The position numbers and the translations under genes were made by a program. Below are positions 31,264 to 40,833 of a DNA stretch of 64,000 nucleotides, piece after piece. Below the pieces are notes generated by a model that saw only the letters and a program-made list of their open reading frames with translations, did no database searches and was not told where the DNA came from. Position 1 is the first letter of the stretch, and each line of letters starts with the position of its first letter. The DNA lies in assembly GCA_033063855.1 (NCBI GenBank), contig CP093831.1, positions 22,878,001-22,942,000 on the forward strand, written 5' to 3'. Source of the DNA: Smittia aterrima (taxonomy: Eukaryota; Arthropoda; Insecta; Diptera; Chironomidae).

Positions 31264-31767
31264 ACCTTTGTAGGTTGAGCGATTAATAAAGCACTTTGTT
31301 GCAATGGAAAGTTACTATTGTGTTTGTAAGATTCAGAGTATTAGGTACGAGTGTTGATTAGTAGAACTCTGTGAGAGTACGAGTAATAATCCCTATGTTG
31401 TTGCCCTTGAGTTCGGTGCTTCTAGTGATAATGCGTAAACGCAGCTTCCTATATAGAGATGACAGCCGGCGGAAGTTTATTGCTAAGACTAGCAGAGCAA
31501 TTCTCCCTTGGAGTCGTCTGTGTTTCAGAAGCAAGAACTGTATGAACTATGTACTCGAGCCCCAACCTCCTCCTTGTCTCAGTAATACTGATGTACAGAA
31601 GAGGTACTATACCCTAAAGTTAATACTCCTCTGTGCCGGTGTCGGTTTACCCCTTTGCAGTGCAAAGGGGTTCCTCCTTGGCTAAGGGGAGTTTTTATCG
31701 TGGTTAGATAGCGTTTGTCAGTTTGTATGCAATAAGAGAAGTTTTAATTCTTACTGTTTGTTTTAGT
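31264..31767. other. Retroelement interior without recognised genes
   Basis: Stretch between the LINE-like 3' end and the 3' flank of the SET ORF. It holds AATAAA at about 31,283 (plus strand) and a short hairpin TTTACCCCTTTGCAGTGCAA / AAGGGG around 31,645-31,690. I recognise no protein in either direction. Confidence 0.35.
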
Positions 31768-32127
31768 GGAAGGTTGTAACAGTGAACAATGCTAGATACT
31801 TAAGAAGATGTTATTTGTTACCGCTTGATAGTCCTCTGTCCCAATGTTCTCATATTCCATGCCAGGATGAGTGTTCTTTAATTGCACTCCTTTTGAGTGT
31901 CTCAGTGTCCCCATGTCCCATATTGTCCCCATGTCCCATTTTGCTCTGTAAGTGGAGGGATTATGCTAATTTTGGTAAGATTACTTATTAGAATTCAGTC
32001 AGAGTTAACGCTTTGTGTTTGGGGTTTTAACGGATGGTAGGTTTATTTGCTTATATAGTAATCTAGCCTTCATTGAACTCAGTCCAATCATTAAATGATT
32101 CGGCCTTAGATTTTCATATACTGGCTC
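31768..32127 (-). repeat. Element 3' segment, copy B1
   Basis: 3' untranslated part behind the SET ORF. Together with the last codons of SET (to about 32,220) it is repeated in diverged form at 35,098-35,530. Both contain the direct repeat ATTGTCCCCATGTCCCAT (31,922-31,939 and 35,210-35,227); part of this motif also lies at 36,262-36,276. Confidence 0.7.
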
Positions 32128-33108
32128 TCATGAGTCAGCTTTTACATAGCATGTGCTGCATTTGCAAGGAAGATCGTCGTGGAAATAATCTTCCGAGTAA
32201 TTGATTGTCAGTATGCTGCCTTTTACGATGGGTTTCTGATGAGTCCAGAAGTGGATTTCAGGCTTGCCGTCGATACTTGCTCCCTTGGAGGCTATACAGT
32301 TGAAGTTTACGCATTCATTGTTGAGGTATGCTAAGATGGACCTATCTTCAGGGTTCTCGGCGTTTACGTAGAGGTTTGAGCCCTTATGGGAAATGTTAAA
32401 GCTGTAGCATGGGTTTCGAGAAGCTGATCTTGCGAATTTGCCATAATATCTCCCAAGGAATGTGTCTGGTTCAAGATCCCTCAAGGTTTTGACACCAAAT
32501 CCGAGTGTGGGGTCTCTATAGATTTCAAGAGCGTCTTGATTATTGTCGAAGTTCCAGTGTTTTTGCTTGAGATAGAGAGCTTTATAGTATTTGCGTTCTT
32601 GAGTGGAGAATGTTAGTTCGTTGGTTTGGTATGTTGTGGCGAACTTAGATGGAAACTCCACTGCTTTATTGTTTCGTGTTACTTTTTGGGACTTATTACC
32701 CAGCTTAAGTTCAATCCTTTCGCGATAGTTTCTCTTGCGCTGAGTTTCTTTCAGTCGATGGCATTTTAACTGTTCAGGAGTCATCTTGGTCAAGTCATAA
32801 TATTTACGTGAACAGCGAGCACTGGCCGCTTTAGCTTTTATTAAGTTGCGAGCTCTGTAGCTTCTCTTTCTTTCCCTTTCGCGTTGCCGTTTGATATCAG
32901 AGGTCACCATTTTAAGTTTGAAGCGCTCAGTAGAAGTACGTTCATAAGCTATGTGAAACGTCCTTGCCATGTCCAGAGCTACTGGAGAATGACCCCCTTC
33001 CTCAAAATAGGGTTTTGAGAATTTATCCTGTAAGGTGATTGTAAATGGCAATGCAAGTGATTTCAGAAATGTTTTATTTAGACACAAGAGAGCCGGGCAT
33101 AAATTCAT
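32128..33108 (-). CDS. SET-domain protein encoded in the retroelement
   Basis: 326 aa if it starts at 33,108 (MNLCPALL), directly behind an in-frame stop; an alternative ATG at 32,970 (MARTFHIAY) gives 280 aa. The N-terminal half is very basic with two RKR-x-YR-type motifs (RKRSYRARN and RKRNYRERI). The C-terminal half is a SET domain: GFGVKTLRDLEPDTFLG (about 205-221), YLNNECVNFN in place of the NHSCxPN motif, ILTINYSEDYF in place of ELTYDYG, and a post-SET CKCSTC near the end. SET proteins transfer methyl groups from S-adenosylmethionine to lysines, mostly on histones. The core elements are there, but the N-N-E-C variant makes activity uncertain. The ORF lies 50 bp behind the coiled-coil ORF, on the same strand. 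Confidence 0.8.
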   Translation of the reverse strand: MNLCPALLCLNKTFLKSLALPFTITLQDKFSKPYFEEGGHSPVALDMARTFHIAYERTSTERFKLKMVTSDIKRQRERERKRSYRARNLIKAKAASARCSRKYYDLTKMTPEQLKCHRLKETQRKRNYRERIELKLGNKSQKVTRNNKAVEFPSKFATTYQTNELTFSTQERKYYKALYLKQKHWNFDNNQDALEIYRDPTLGFGVKTLRDLEPDTFLGRYYGKFARSASRNPCYSFNISHKGSNLYVNAENPEDRSILAYLNNECVNFNCIASKGASIDGKPEIHFWTHQKPIVKGSILTINYSEDYFHDDLPCKCSTCYVKADS

Positions 33109-33158
33109 TTACTCTACATGTGAATTTGATTGTTTTACATAAGCATGAGAATTAATGA

Positions 33159-34607
33159 TCACAAGCTTTCATTGGCGTCAGCTCCGTTTCCGCCTGAGGC
33201 TTCTCCTATGTTGGAGCTTTCGCTGGGAGATGAATCTCTGTGGCAGAGCCTGCGGATTCGTTCACGAATGGCACGAGAAGCAAGAGCCGCTTTTGAGAGT
33301 TGTTCGTCAGCTTGTTGCGGTACTTCAGCCTTTACTGGTGCAGCACTTTTTGCGATGTTTTTAAGCTCGTAGATAATGCCTGGAGCGGTGTTGGTCTTGT
33401 ATCCAAAAGTTGCTTCATTACGGCCATTTGCCATCTCTTTCACTTTCGTGCTGAGTGTTTCATCGGCGAGAAAGAGAAATTTAGAGCCATTCTTGACAAC
33501 TCGGCTGTAATCTCTTAGCAGTTGCCAGTTGCCTGTTAGAAATCGATTTTTCAGCGCGGCTTTGACGATTTCGAAGTGTTCACCTCGCTGCTGGACCCAC
33601 AGCATAAAGACTGGTTGTAGCGACGTGTCCGCCAGTGTAGAAAAGATGTATTCATTATCAATGATCAGAGCTTGCTGCATCAGCCAGGCTGCTGTGTGGA
33701 AGGTTCTAACTTTGAAAATCGACACCCCTTGCTTGAACTCCGAGCCTTCCATAAAGATTCTTGACGCCTCAGGGTCTTCTCTGTATGCTTCGTTTATGGC
33801 AGTGGCAATTTCGTTATGACGATTTTCGTTGATGACCACCATAGGGTAGTTGATGTGTCGGACGACAAGATCTGTGTTGGTCGGTGTGTCACCGTATTTA
33901 AGGCACTCGTCGATAAGCTCGTCCCCCGTTGTCTTTAGTAAAGGGAGGTTGTCATCCTCCGGATCCAAGCCATTTTTGAGAACAAGAGGGACATAATCGT
34001 CAGGATAGAGATCTGGGCTCGCGTTTTGCCCATTTTGAGCTTCCTTGTTGGCATTCGGGATTGTGTCGCTATTGCTTTGGGCCAGAGCTGCATTTTTGTT
34101 TTGCTTCCAGTCTCGGTAGTTGTTGAAATGAGAGGTCGATGGTTGAATGGAACGTAACCCTAAAGGGTCGGATGCGAAAGATGAAGTGTTCATTGTGAGC
34201 CTTTCTTCAGCATCTTTGACTGTTTTTAAGTGGGTGTATTCGAGTTCGGTAGTTTTCCTATTGAACTCTAGAATCAATTTGTCCCTTTCGCTAGCAACTC
34301 GACGGCTGATCTCATCCTCGAGTCTCTGCTCGTTGATTCTGAACGCAGTGATGCTGGTATCCATTGAATCTTTGGGGACGTACATGGTTTCTCCTGCGTA
34401 TGGATTGCCAAGTCCCGTGTTGGAGACACTGTCGAAATCGCTGAAGTCCGAGCCCGGGTTTGCTAATGGAGCATATTCTCTGATCTCTGTTCCATCATCA
34501 TGTAGCTCAGTCATGGTGGTGTCTGCCAGGTCATCGGAGTCAACAGATTCATTGTTCCTTTCGCAGCTTCTTTTTGGAGGCTGAGAAACGCTGTTATTGA
34601 AGTTCAT
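33159..34607 (-). CDS. Coiled-coil ORF1-like protein of the retroelement
   Basis: 482 aa, intact, starting MNFNNSVSQPPKRSCERN. A Ser/Asp-rich N-terminus is followed by a heptad region (about residues 95-145) and an alpha/beta domain (about 220-410) with the pattern NENRHNEIATAINEAY, FKVRTFHTAAWLMQQ and WQLLRDYSRVVKNGSKFLF. A Ser-rich tail ends ANESL. The middle resembles the insect DUF4780 domain as I remember it, often found in mobile-element proteins. No zinc knuckle is seen. By position (first ORF, just ahead of the SET ORF) it looks like an ORF1/gag-type RNA-binding protein. The function is inferred from position only. Confidence 0.65.
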   Translation of the reverse strand: MNFNNSVSQPPKRSCERNNESVDSDDLADTTMTELHDDGTEIREYAPLANPGSDFSDFDSVSNTGLGNPYAGETMYVPKDSMDTSITAFRINEQRLEDEISRRVASERDKLILEFNRKTTELEYTHLKTVKDAEERLTMNTSSFASDPLGLRSIQPSTSHFNNYRDWKQNKNAALAQSNSDTIPNANKEAQNGQNASPDLYPDDYVPLVLKNGLDPEDDNLPLLKTTGDELIDECLKYGDTPTNTDLVVRHINYPMVVINENRHNEIATAINEAYREDPEASRIFMEGSEFKQGVSIFKVRTFHTAAWLMQQALIIDNEYIFSTLADTSLQPVFMLWVQQRGEHFEIVKAALKNRFLTGNWQLLRDYSRVVKNGSKFLFLADETLSTKVKEMANGRNEATFGYKTNTAPGIIYELKNIAKSAAPVKAEVPQQADEQLSKAALASRAIRERIRRLCHRDSSPSESSNIGEASGGNGADANESL

Positions 34608-34829
34608 TGCGGTAGTAAGTTTACAGACGGTGAAACGTGGCTTTCTGTGATCATGACGGAAAATTAGTTAAAGTGGCAGTGAGTGATTAAGTAATTCTCT
34701 TACAGGTGATTGAATGCGTAGAATGGAGTAAATACTCGGCTTTAGTCAAGGTAGACTTATGTTTGTTGTATTTTTCCGATTAAGCGTCTTACTCGTACGG
34801 AGTTCAGATTGGAAAGACTTGTGGAAGGT

Positions 34830-35066
34830 TGATTTTGTATTTACACGCCCTTTGAGGTTTAGATGGTAATCCCCTAGGTGGCTCTTTATTGATTTGTTGG
34901 GTTCTTGCATAGCTCATAGATGGCTCTGCTAGTTGTGGGAGTTTTTCATACGTTGACTTTAGTTTAGATGGTAAGTTAGTCTAGATGTCTAATGAAACTT
35001 GCTACTAAGATGACAGATGGTGCATAACAAGTTGTATTTAGATTATCTGTTCCATTGTTCTTTATT
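34830..35066 (-). repeat. Element 5' segment, copy A1
   Basis: Untranslated 5' segment ahead of ORF1. It is repeated at 35,533-35,777 with only a few differences (TTGATTTTGTATTTACACGC, then GGTTTAGATGG and ATAGCTCATAGATGGCTCT). Confidence 0.8.
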
Positions 35067-35097
35067 AAGTCTCGATTCTTTATATTTGCTTATATCA

Positions 35098-35530
35098 GTG
35101 AAGGTTGTAATCAATTGATTAAGTGCTAGTTGTTGCATAAATGATTCTATTTGCATCAGTAGCGATTACCAACTCAGGAAGAATGTTGTTTGTTAATATT
35201 CCGCTAGATTGTCCCCATGTCCCATATTGTCCCCGTGTCCCACCTTACTCTGGAAGTGGAATGTTATGCTGGTACTAATAAGATTTCCGTTTATTGGATT
35301 TCAGTCATGGTTAGCCACATTTTATGTGGGGCTTTAGCGACTAAGGCTTTATTTGTTTGTCTAGTGATCTTACATTTCATTGAACTCAGTTCAACCATTA
35401 AGTAGATTGACATTGGACTTTCATTTGATGGTTCTCATGGGTCGGCCTTTACGATGCAAGTGCTGCATCTGCATGGAAGATCGTCGTGGGAATATTCTTT
35501 TGAGTAATTGATTGTCAGGATACTGCCTTA
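35098..35530 (-). repeat. Element 3' segment, copy B2 (end of SET ORF plus 3' UTR)
   Basis: A diverged second copy of the end of the SET ORF and its 3' flank (compare 31,768-32,220): TGCAAGTGCTGCATCTGCAT and GGAAGATCGTCGTGG still show the post-SET Cys codons on the minus strand. It is joined directly to segment A2, so ORF1 and most of SET were deleted from this copy. Confidence 0.75.
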
Positions 35531-35532
35531 AG

Positions 35533-35777
35533 ATTGATTTTGTATTTACACGCCCTTTGAGGTTTAGATGGAAATCCCCTAGGTGGCTCTTTATTGATTT
35601 GTTGGGTTCTGCATAGCTCATAGATGGCTCTACTAGTTGTGGGAGTTTTTCATACGTTGACTTTAGTTTAGATGGTGAGTTAGTCTAGATGTCTAATGAA
35701 ACTAGCTACTAAGATGACAGCTGGGTACATGACAAGTTGTAGATAGATTATCTATTCCATTGTTCTTTATTAAGTCC
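35533..35777 (-). repeat. Element 5' segment, copy A2
   Basis: Nearly identical to A1. On the minus strand the order A2-B2-A1-ORF1-SET-B1 reads as a deleted element followed head-to-tail by a complete one. Confidence 0.8.
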
Positions 35778-37151
35778 CCAATAGTTTAACTCTAGGTGCC
35801 AGTGTCAATTGGTAAATATAGTCAAGATTGGATGAGGTCATGTTTGTTGTTCCGTAAAGCTCTATTGCCTAGAGGCTAGGCTATTTAACTCCTCGCGAGG
35901 TGAAGCAGATAACATTAGTGCAGAAAAATCTCATTCAGAGGTTTTTTATTTGTTGTGGTTGTTTCTGGATAGCTCTATGATCAATGAAGCTGGAAAATAA
36001 CTTGCTGTCTTTTTGTTGATGATTTGTGTCATTTCTTAGGGAAACATAGTTTTTACCGTGGGTTGTTTCTACATTTATTTTAATATTGATTTATGGAATA
36101 TGGGCTGACTATCAGGCATGAGCTCTGGTAGTTATAACATAATGCTGGTTTTCTGCTCTGAATAGTTAGTGAGTGATTTTACTGTTAGATTTAATGAACT
36201 CAGGGTATTCCTTGTAGGTTGAAACCCGTTTATGTGCGCTGAGCAACGGAATGTGATTACATGTGTCCCCATGTCCCAGGGTCTAAGATATATGATGCTC
36301 GCGTTTTGAGCAAGTGTGATTATGGCTCGCGTATGTTTGAGCAAGTATGGTTTGGTTTGGTTTGGTTTGGTTTGGTTTGTAGCTCGCGTATGTTTGAGCA
36401 TGTATGAATGGGGCGGGTCAATGGGTCAATTTGTTGGATGTGTTGTAATTTTGCTGAGTGATCGGTAATGGAGCACCTAAGTGACTGTGACCAGGTCGTT
36501 ATAAGGTAAACCGGATTATTTGATCATCCAACCACTCAGCGTAGTCCTCACAAGATACCTTGTTAGAGGGGCTGAATGGGAGGCAATCCAAATAACCGAT
36601 TTGTGTATGTTAAAAGTGGTTTACCACTTGGCTTGCTGTGGTGGTTAGAGTCGACGTGATGTCTATAGATTAGGGCATTAAGACTGGGTGTCGGAGCGGT
36701 TCCCATATATTAACCAACATCACAGAGTTGCGTTCACAAGATACCTTGTTAGAACGGTTCTCTGAGAATCGGCCGTTATACGGAGACTTTCCTGTGTACC
36801 TTTGCTGATTTTACCAAAATCACTAGAATGCCGGAGGCTAATGGAGATTCACCCTTAACTACCAACCTAGTTGGAGTAAAGGAACTCAATGTCTTACCAA
36901 GAAGGACTTGGTAACTAAAATGATTTTGAGATTTTCTAACCTCATGTTGGGAAAATTTTCCAACTAAGTTTCATCGCTAAAACGATGATTTCCGGAGTGA
37001 CCTCCAACCTGCACGGTACCACTGATGACCTGGGCACTGTTTGTGGTCACTTTTAAGATTTAATCCTGGCTTATATTGAGGTAAATGTAAACTAAGCTTC
37101 AAAGCGCGTCGTTCACGGGATACCCCGTTAGAACGACCAACGTCGAGGAGC
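35778..37151. other. 5' region of the retroelement with internal repeats
   Basis: No convincing ORF. It holds a TTTGG pentamer run (36,349-36,379), a TCGCGTATGTTTGAGCA repeat (36,329 and 36,387) and three copies of a CACAAGATACCTTGTTAGA-like motif at about 36,549, 36,735 and 37,114, the last spelled CACGGGATACCCCGTTAGA. The spacing (about 186 and 379 bp) suggests degenerate monomers, as in the 5' promoters of some LINEs. Confidence 0.5.
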
Positions 37152-37488
37152 TCCAGTCGTGAGATTTCTTTAAGAAGAAATTGAACTCCTGAGAGCTCAT
37201 GCATGCTGACGAACTTTTGAGTTCATTTATTAAGGACTTCTTTCTCCTGACTTCAATGTTCTGATAAACTCTCGAGCTATTCTTCAGCAAATCGTAATCT
37301 TCAGGATGCAAACTACGATCTTCGTTGAAAACAATTTTAACTTTTTTCATGAGAACTTTTGATGAAGCGATGAAGTTGTACCAGCTTGGACTTACTTCTG
37401 AAATGTTGACAATTTCTGTTCCGTTTAAATGTTGAAAGATCATCTCGGGAATGTCGAGAAAACGTGCTAAATGTGCCAAAGGATCCAT
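37152..37488 (-). pseudogene. F-box-like gene, 5' part (cut by retroelement)
   Basis: Start MDPLAHLARFLDIPEMIFQH at 37,488, F-box through VSPSWYNF, then about 110 codons to FFLKKSHDW, where the retroelement begins. The remainder of the gene lies at 29,816-30,224. The upstream block AAAGTTGAAAGCGAACTGAG (37,564-37,583) matches the other F-box genes. Confidence 0.85.
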
Positions 37489-37881
37489 CTTAGTCTTAGT
37501 CTTGAATAGAATTGATTTGAAATATTTTTTAAATATTCAAGCGAGCGAATGTTGTTTTCACGAAAGTTGAAAGCGAACTGAGTTAGATGTTAAAAATGTT
37601 TTCCTTTTATAATAATTTACCTGAATCCGAATTAGAGGAGAATGCTAAAAATGTTTGAGTGCTAAATCGAAGGAACAGATGTTTCCAATGAAAGTGAACA
37701 TTTAGTAATCTTAATTAGAATCACTCCGGCCTCACCCCATTTTTGGAAAAAATGGGTAGGCCCGGAGTATTGCTTTCGTGCAGAAAAAAAAAAATTCTTA
37801 CCCCCACTTTTTTTCACTTTTCTCCACGCAACATGACATGTTATGCAAGAAAAACGAATAAAAATTTTCATGTCCGGATTC

Positions 37882-37883
<2 letters not shown>
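37489..37883. other. Upstream spacer with a hairpin
   Basis: F-box upstream sequence, followed at 37,722-37,769 by a near-perfect inverted repeat (ACTCCGGCCTCACCCCATTT paired with AAATGGGTAGGCCCGGAGT). The loop is about 10 bp. Possibly a small hairpin element; no ORF is supported. Confidence 0.45.
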
Positions 37884-37943
<60 letters not shown>

Positions 37944-37944
37944 G
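37884..37944. repeat. GT microsatellite
   Basis: About 30 GT units with a single interruption near the end, directly ahead of the 142-bp array. Confidence 0.97.
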
Positions 37945-37950
37945 AAAACA

Positions 37951-38989
37951 CGATAACTCTCGAACGAAAGCAGCTAGCGCGCTCAAATTCAATATTTAGC
38001 TTTGTACCGACCATAGGAAGAGCCCTATTGAAAATGGGCAGCCCAGCCCCTCCCCTTCTGTTAGCGCCCATACACCCCAAAAACTTAAATGGCGATAACT
38101 CTCGAACGAAAGCAGCTAGCGCGCTCAAATTCAATATTTAGCTTTATATCGACCATAGGAAGAGCCCTATTGAAAATGGGCAGCCCAGCCCCTCCCCTTC
38201 TGTTAGCGCCCATACACCCCAAAAACTTAAATGGCGATAACTCTCGAACGAAAGCAGCTAGCGCGCTCAAATTCAATATTTAGCTTTATATCGACCATAG
38301 GAAGAGCCCTATTGAAAATGGGCAGCCCAGCCCCTCCCCTTCTGTTAGCGCCCATACACCCCAAAAGTTTAAATGGCGATAACTCTCGAACGAAAGCAGC
38401 TAGCGCGCTCAAATTCAATATTTAGCTTTGTATCGACCATAGGAAGAGCCCTATTGAAAATGGGCAGCCCAGCCCCTCCCCTTCTGTTAGCGCCCATACA
38501 CCCCAAAAACTTAAATGGCGATAACTCTCGAGCGAAAGCAGCTATCGCGCTCAAATTCAATATTTAGCTTTGTATCGACCATAGGAAGAGCCCTATTGAA
38601 AATGGGCAGCCCAGCCCCTCCCCTTCTGTTAGCGCCCATACACCCCAAAAACTTAAATGGCGATAACTCTCGAGCGAAAGCAGCTAGCGCGCTCAAATTC
38701 AATATTTAGCTTTGTATCGACCATAGGAAGAGCCCTATTGAAAATGGGCAGCCCAGCCCCTCCCCTTCTGTTAGCGCCCATACACCCCAAAAACTTAAAT
38801 GGCGATAACTCTCGAACGAAAGCAGCTAGCGCGCTCAAATTCAATATTTAGCTTTGTATCGACCATAGGAAGAGCCCTATTGAAAATGGGCAGCCCAGCC
38901 CCTCCCCTTCTGTTAGCGCCCATACACCCCAAAAGTTTAAATGGCGATAACTCTCGAGCGAAAGCAGCTAGCGCGCTCAAATTCAATAG
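37951..38989. repeat. 142-bp tandem array, seven copies plus a partial
   Basis: Units start with CGATAACTCTCGA at 37,951, 38,093, 38,235, 38,377, 38,519, 38,661, 38,803 and 38,945. The spacing is exactly 142 bp and only a few bases differ per unit. Each unit holds GCTAGCGCGCTCAAATTCAA and CCCAGCCCCTCCCCTTCTGT and is GC-rich for this region. Both strands show the same 63-64-codon ORF in each unit (MAITLERKQLARSNS on plus). These follow from the unit length and look accidental. The high identity points to recent amplification. Confidence 0.97.
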
Positions 38990-38995
38990 GTAGCT

Positions 38996-39195
38996 CGGAA
39001 AAACTTTGAGGAAACTCGGGAAAACTTCGGGAAAATTTCGGAAAAACTTCAGGGAAAATCGGGAAAACTTCGAAAAATTTCGGGGAAACTCGGGAAAACT
39101 TCGAGGAAACTCGGAAAAACTTCGAGGAAACTCGGAAAAACTTGAGAGAAAACATCGGGAAAACTTCGGTGAAAACTCGGAAAAACTTCTGGACC
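38996..39195. repeat. Degenerate minisatellite (CTCGGGAAAACTTCG-type)
   Basis: About ten imperfect units of roughly 15-20 bp built on ACTCGGGAAAACTTCGGGGA. It directly follows the 142-bp array without sharing its sequence. Confidence 0.85.
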
Positions 39196-39296
39196 TTCTC
39201 TAATCAAAGTTGAACTTGGACATCAATTTGTGAAGCAGTGGTCAACTCAAAACACAAAATTTAAAAGTTTAACTACTATATTAAACGAATTGAGTT

Positions 39297-39400
39297 ATAG
39301 GCCGGAGTTTTACCAGCGTAATGGCCGCGTAGCGGCCGTCGCGGGTTGCGCGGGGGTGTCGTAGGCCACCGGCCGGAGATACCTCCGTGCGATCTAGTTT
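39297..39400. other. GC-rich patch
   Basis: About 100 bp with many CpGs (GGCCGGAG at both ends, GTAATGGCCGCGTAGCGGCC inside). It contrasts sharply with the AT-rich surroundings. A related tail, CCTCCGTGnGATCTA, recurs at about 59,023. It could be a scrap of a mobile element or of a foreign repeat. No tRNA or rRNA is recognised. Confidence 0.4.
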
Positions 39401-39819
39401 GTTATTTGCCTCAGTGACTCTTGGTCGATTCTTGTTTGTTAATAAATTTTTATAAAGAATTAATAAAGAGTTCTTCCGGTTCCTTCGAACTATTAACTTA
39501 CAGTTATGGAAAATAGAATTCAAATAAAAATTGGAGAGGAAAAAGGAAAAATGCGAGCAGTTGATGTTACCTCTTCAAATTTTGAGAACAAAATGAACAA
39601 ACGGTTAAAAAGTTTTTCTTTTTTTATTTCACTCGAATTTTAATAAGAAAAGTGTCGAAAAATGTGTCGAGCATCTGAGTGAAGCATTTCTTCACCAAAA
39701 ACTAAAGATTAGTTACACTTGAGATTAGCAACAAAAGTAGAGTGGAAGCAGACTCAGTGAACCAAACAAGACATTTTTTGCAGATTTTTACACACACTCC
39801 TGTCTATGAAGTTTCGGAA

Positions 39820-39945
39820 GAGGTAATCTCCTGAGTACGATTTAATTTCTTTCTTTACTGGACTTCCGCATTTAGAAGCAACTTTGGCGAATAATGTAAA
39901 TTCTGCGATGTAATCAGGGAATCTCCTGTTAAGGCAGAAAAAAAG
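39820..39945 (-). pseudogene. Internal relic of the LRR family
   Basis: The minus strand reads LNRRFPDYIAEF and then KVASKCGSPVKKEIK, matching the junction between LRR block 1 and the coiled coil of the 793-aa proteins (CIDKRFPEDITN and EVASKCESPMKK). Only about 40 codons remain. Confidence 0.65.
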
Positions 39946-40122
39946 AACTGAATAGAAATCACTAAAAATTTACAAATAACAAAACGAAAACAGTTTTCGG
40001 AAAACTCAAATTACAAATTAAAGAAAAATTAAAAAATTAATTGTTTTTAAAAAACTTTTTTATTCTCATTAAGTTTATTAAGTAGACATGATTTCTCTTC
40101 TAATATAGTTAATGGTACGCGA

Positions 40123-40833
40123 TTATTTGTTAAACATTCCTTGAAAAACTTCAGAGCTCATATGATAAAACATTCTATTTACTGAGTCCATATGTCGAAT
40201 TGCATTAGGGAAAGAAAATGGCTTGACCTGAATCAGCGAACTGAGATCAGTGATCGATGCGGCATTTGAAAAAAAAGAAGTTAAAATGCTGCCATCGACT
40301 GGACCAGAAGCAATAACTTTCAGTTTCTTTAGCTTAGGAAAAGTTAAAGTCGAAATACTTACCTGTGTTGGTATCAAAGTAAATTTTGAATTAACTTCGA
40401 AGTCATCGAGATTAAGGTTTTCGACCGTTCCTTGGATTGATAAGAAAAAATTGAATACTTCGAGTTCATCTCTGAATAAAACGTTGACGATTTTAATTTC
40501 TTTCCAGTCGTGAGACTGCTCCAAGAAGAAATTAAACTCCTGAGGGCTAATGAGAGCTTTCGAACTTTTTTCGTCGCTTGACGTCTTCCTCCTGACTTCA
40601 ATGCTTTGATAAACTCTCAAGCTGTTCGTCAGCAAATCGTAATCTTCTGGTTGCAACTTACAATCCTCATTAAAAACAATTTGAACATTTTTCATGAGAA
40701 CTTTTGATGAAGCGGTGAAGTTGTACCAGCTTGGGCTGACCTCGGAGATGTTGATAATATCTGTTCCGTTTAAATGTTGAAGAATCATCTCGGGAATGTC
40801 GAGAAAACTTGATAAATGTGCCAAAGGATCCAT
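40123..40833 (-). CDS. F-box-like protein, short form
   Basis: 236 aa, start MDPLAHLSSFLDIPEMILQHL. F-box at about residues 10-45 (VSPSWYNF kept), then the family middle part (SHDWKEIKIVNVLF, LSIQGTVENL). It ends after VFQGMFNK, about 200 residues before the end of the long relatives, so it may be a truncated gene, but the frame is clean. F-box proteins of this kind bring targets to SCF ubiquitin ligases. The target here is unknown. Confidence 0.65.
   Translation of the reverse strand: MDPLAHLSSFLDIPEMILQHLNGTDIINISEVSPSWYNFTASSKVLMKNVQIVFNEDCKLQPEDYDLLTNSLRVYQSIEVRRKTSSDEKSSKALISPQEFNFFLEQSHDWKEIKIVNVLFRDELEVFNFFLSIQGTVENLNLDDFEVNSKFTLIPTQVSISTLTFPKLKKLKVIASGPVDGSILTSFFSNAASITDLSSLIQVKPFSFPNAIRHMDSVNRMFYHMSSEVFQGMFNK

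Larger units (their letters stand above)
30225..37151 (-). mobile_element. Composite non-LTR retroelement insertion, 6.9 kb
   Basis: It is bounded by the direct repeat TCCAGTCGTGAGAT (14 bp), the typical size for target-primed non-LTR insertion. At the left edge, which is the 3' end on the minus strand, a short GATA/CTAT microsatellite tail is followed by a LINE-type CCHC C-terminus. The interior is GC-richer than the surroundings and holds two intact ORFs (coiled-coil protein and SET protein) plus duplicated 5' and 3' segments. A reverse transcriptase core is not visible, so the unit is either a deleted LINE with a nested second element or a non-autonomous relative. Confidence 0.7.

Noticed and set aside
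33130..34584. Plus-strand ORFs of 70-145 aa opposite the ORF1-like gene
   Set aside because: Antisense to a long intact frame; low-complexity Ser-rich translations.
36349..36379. TTTGG repeats as a telomere remnant
   Set aside because: Only six units, not the insect TTAGG motif, and inside a retroelement.
37951..38989. Tandem array as CRISPR or as a family of 63-aa genes
   Set aside because: Units are contiguous with no spacers, the setting is eukaryotic, and the same-length ORFs appear on both strands simply because the unit repeats.
39281..39523. 80-aa minus-strand ORF over the GC-rich patch
   Set aside because: The open frame reflects high GC; no domain or start context supports it.
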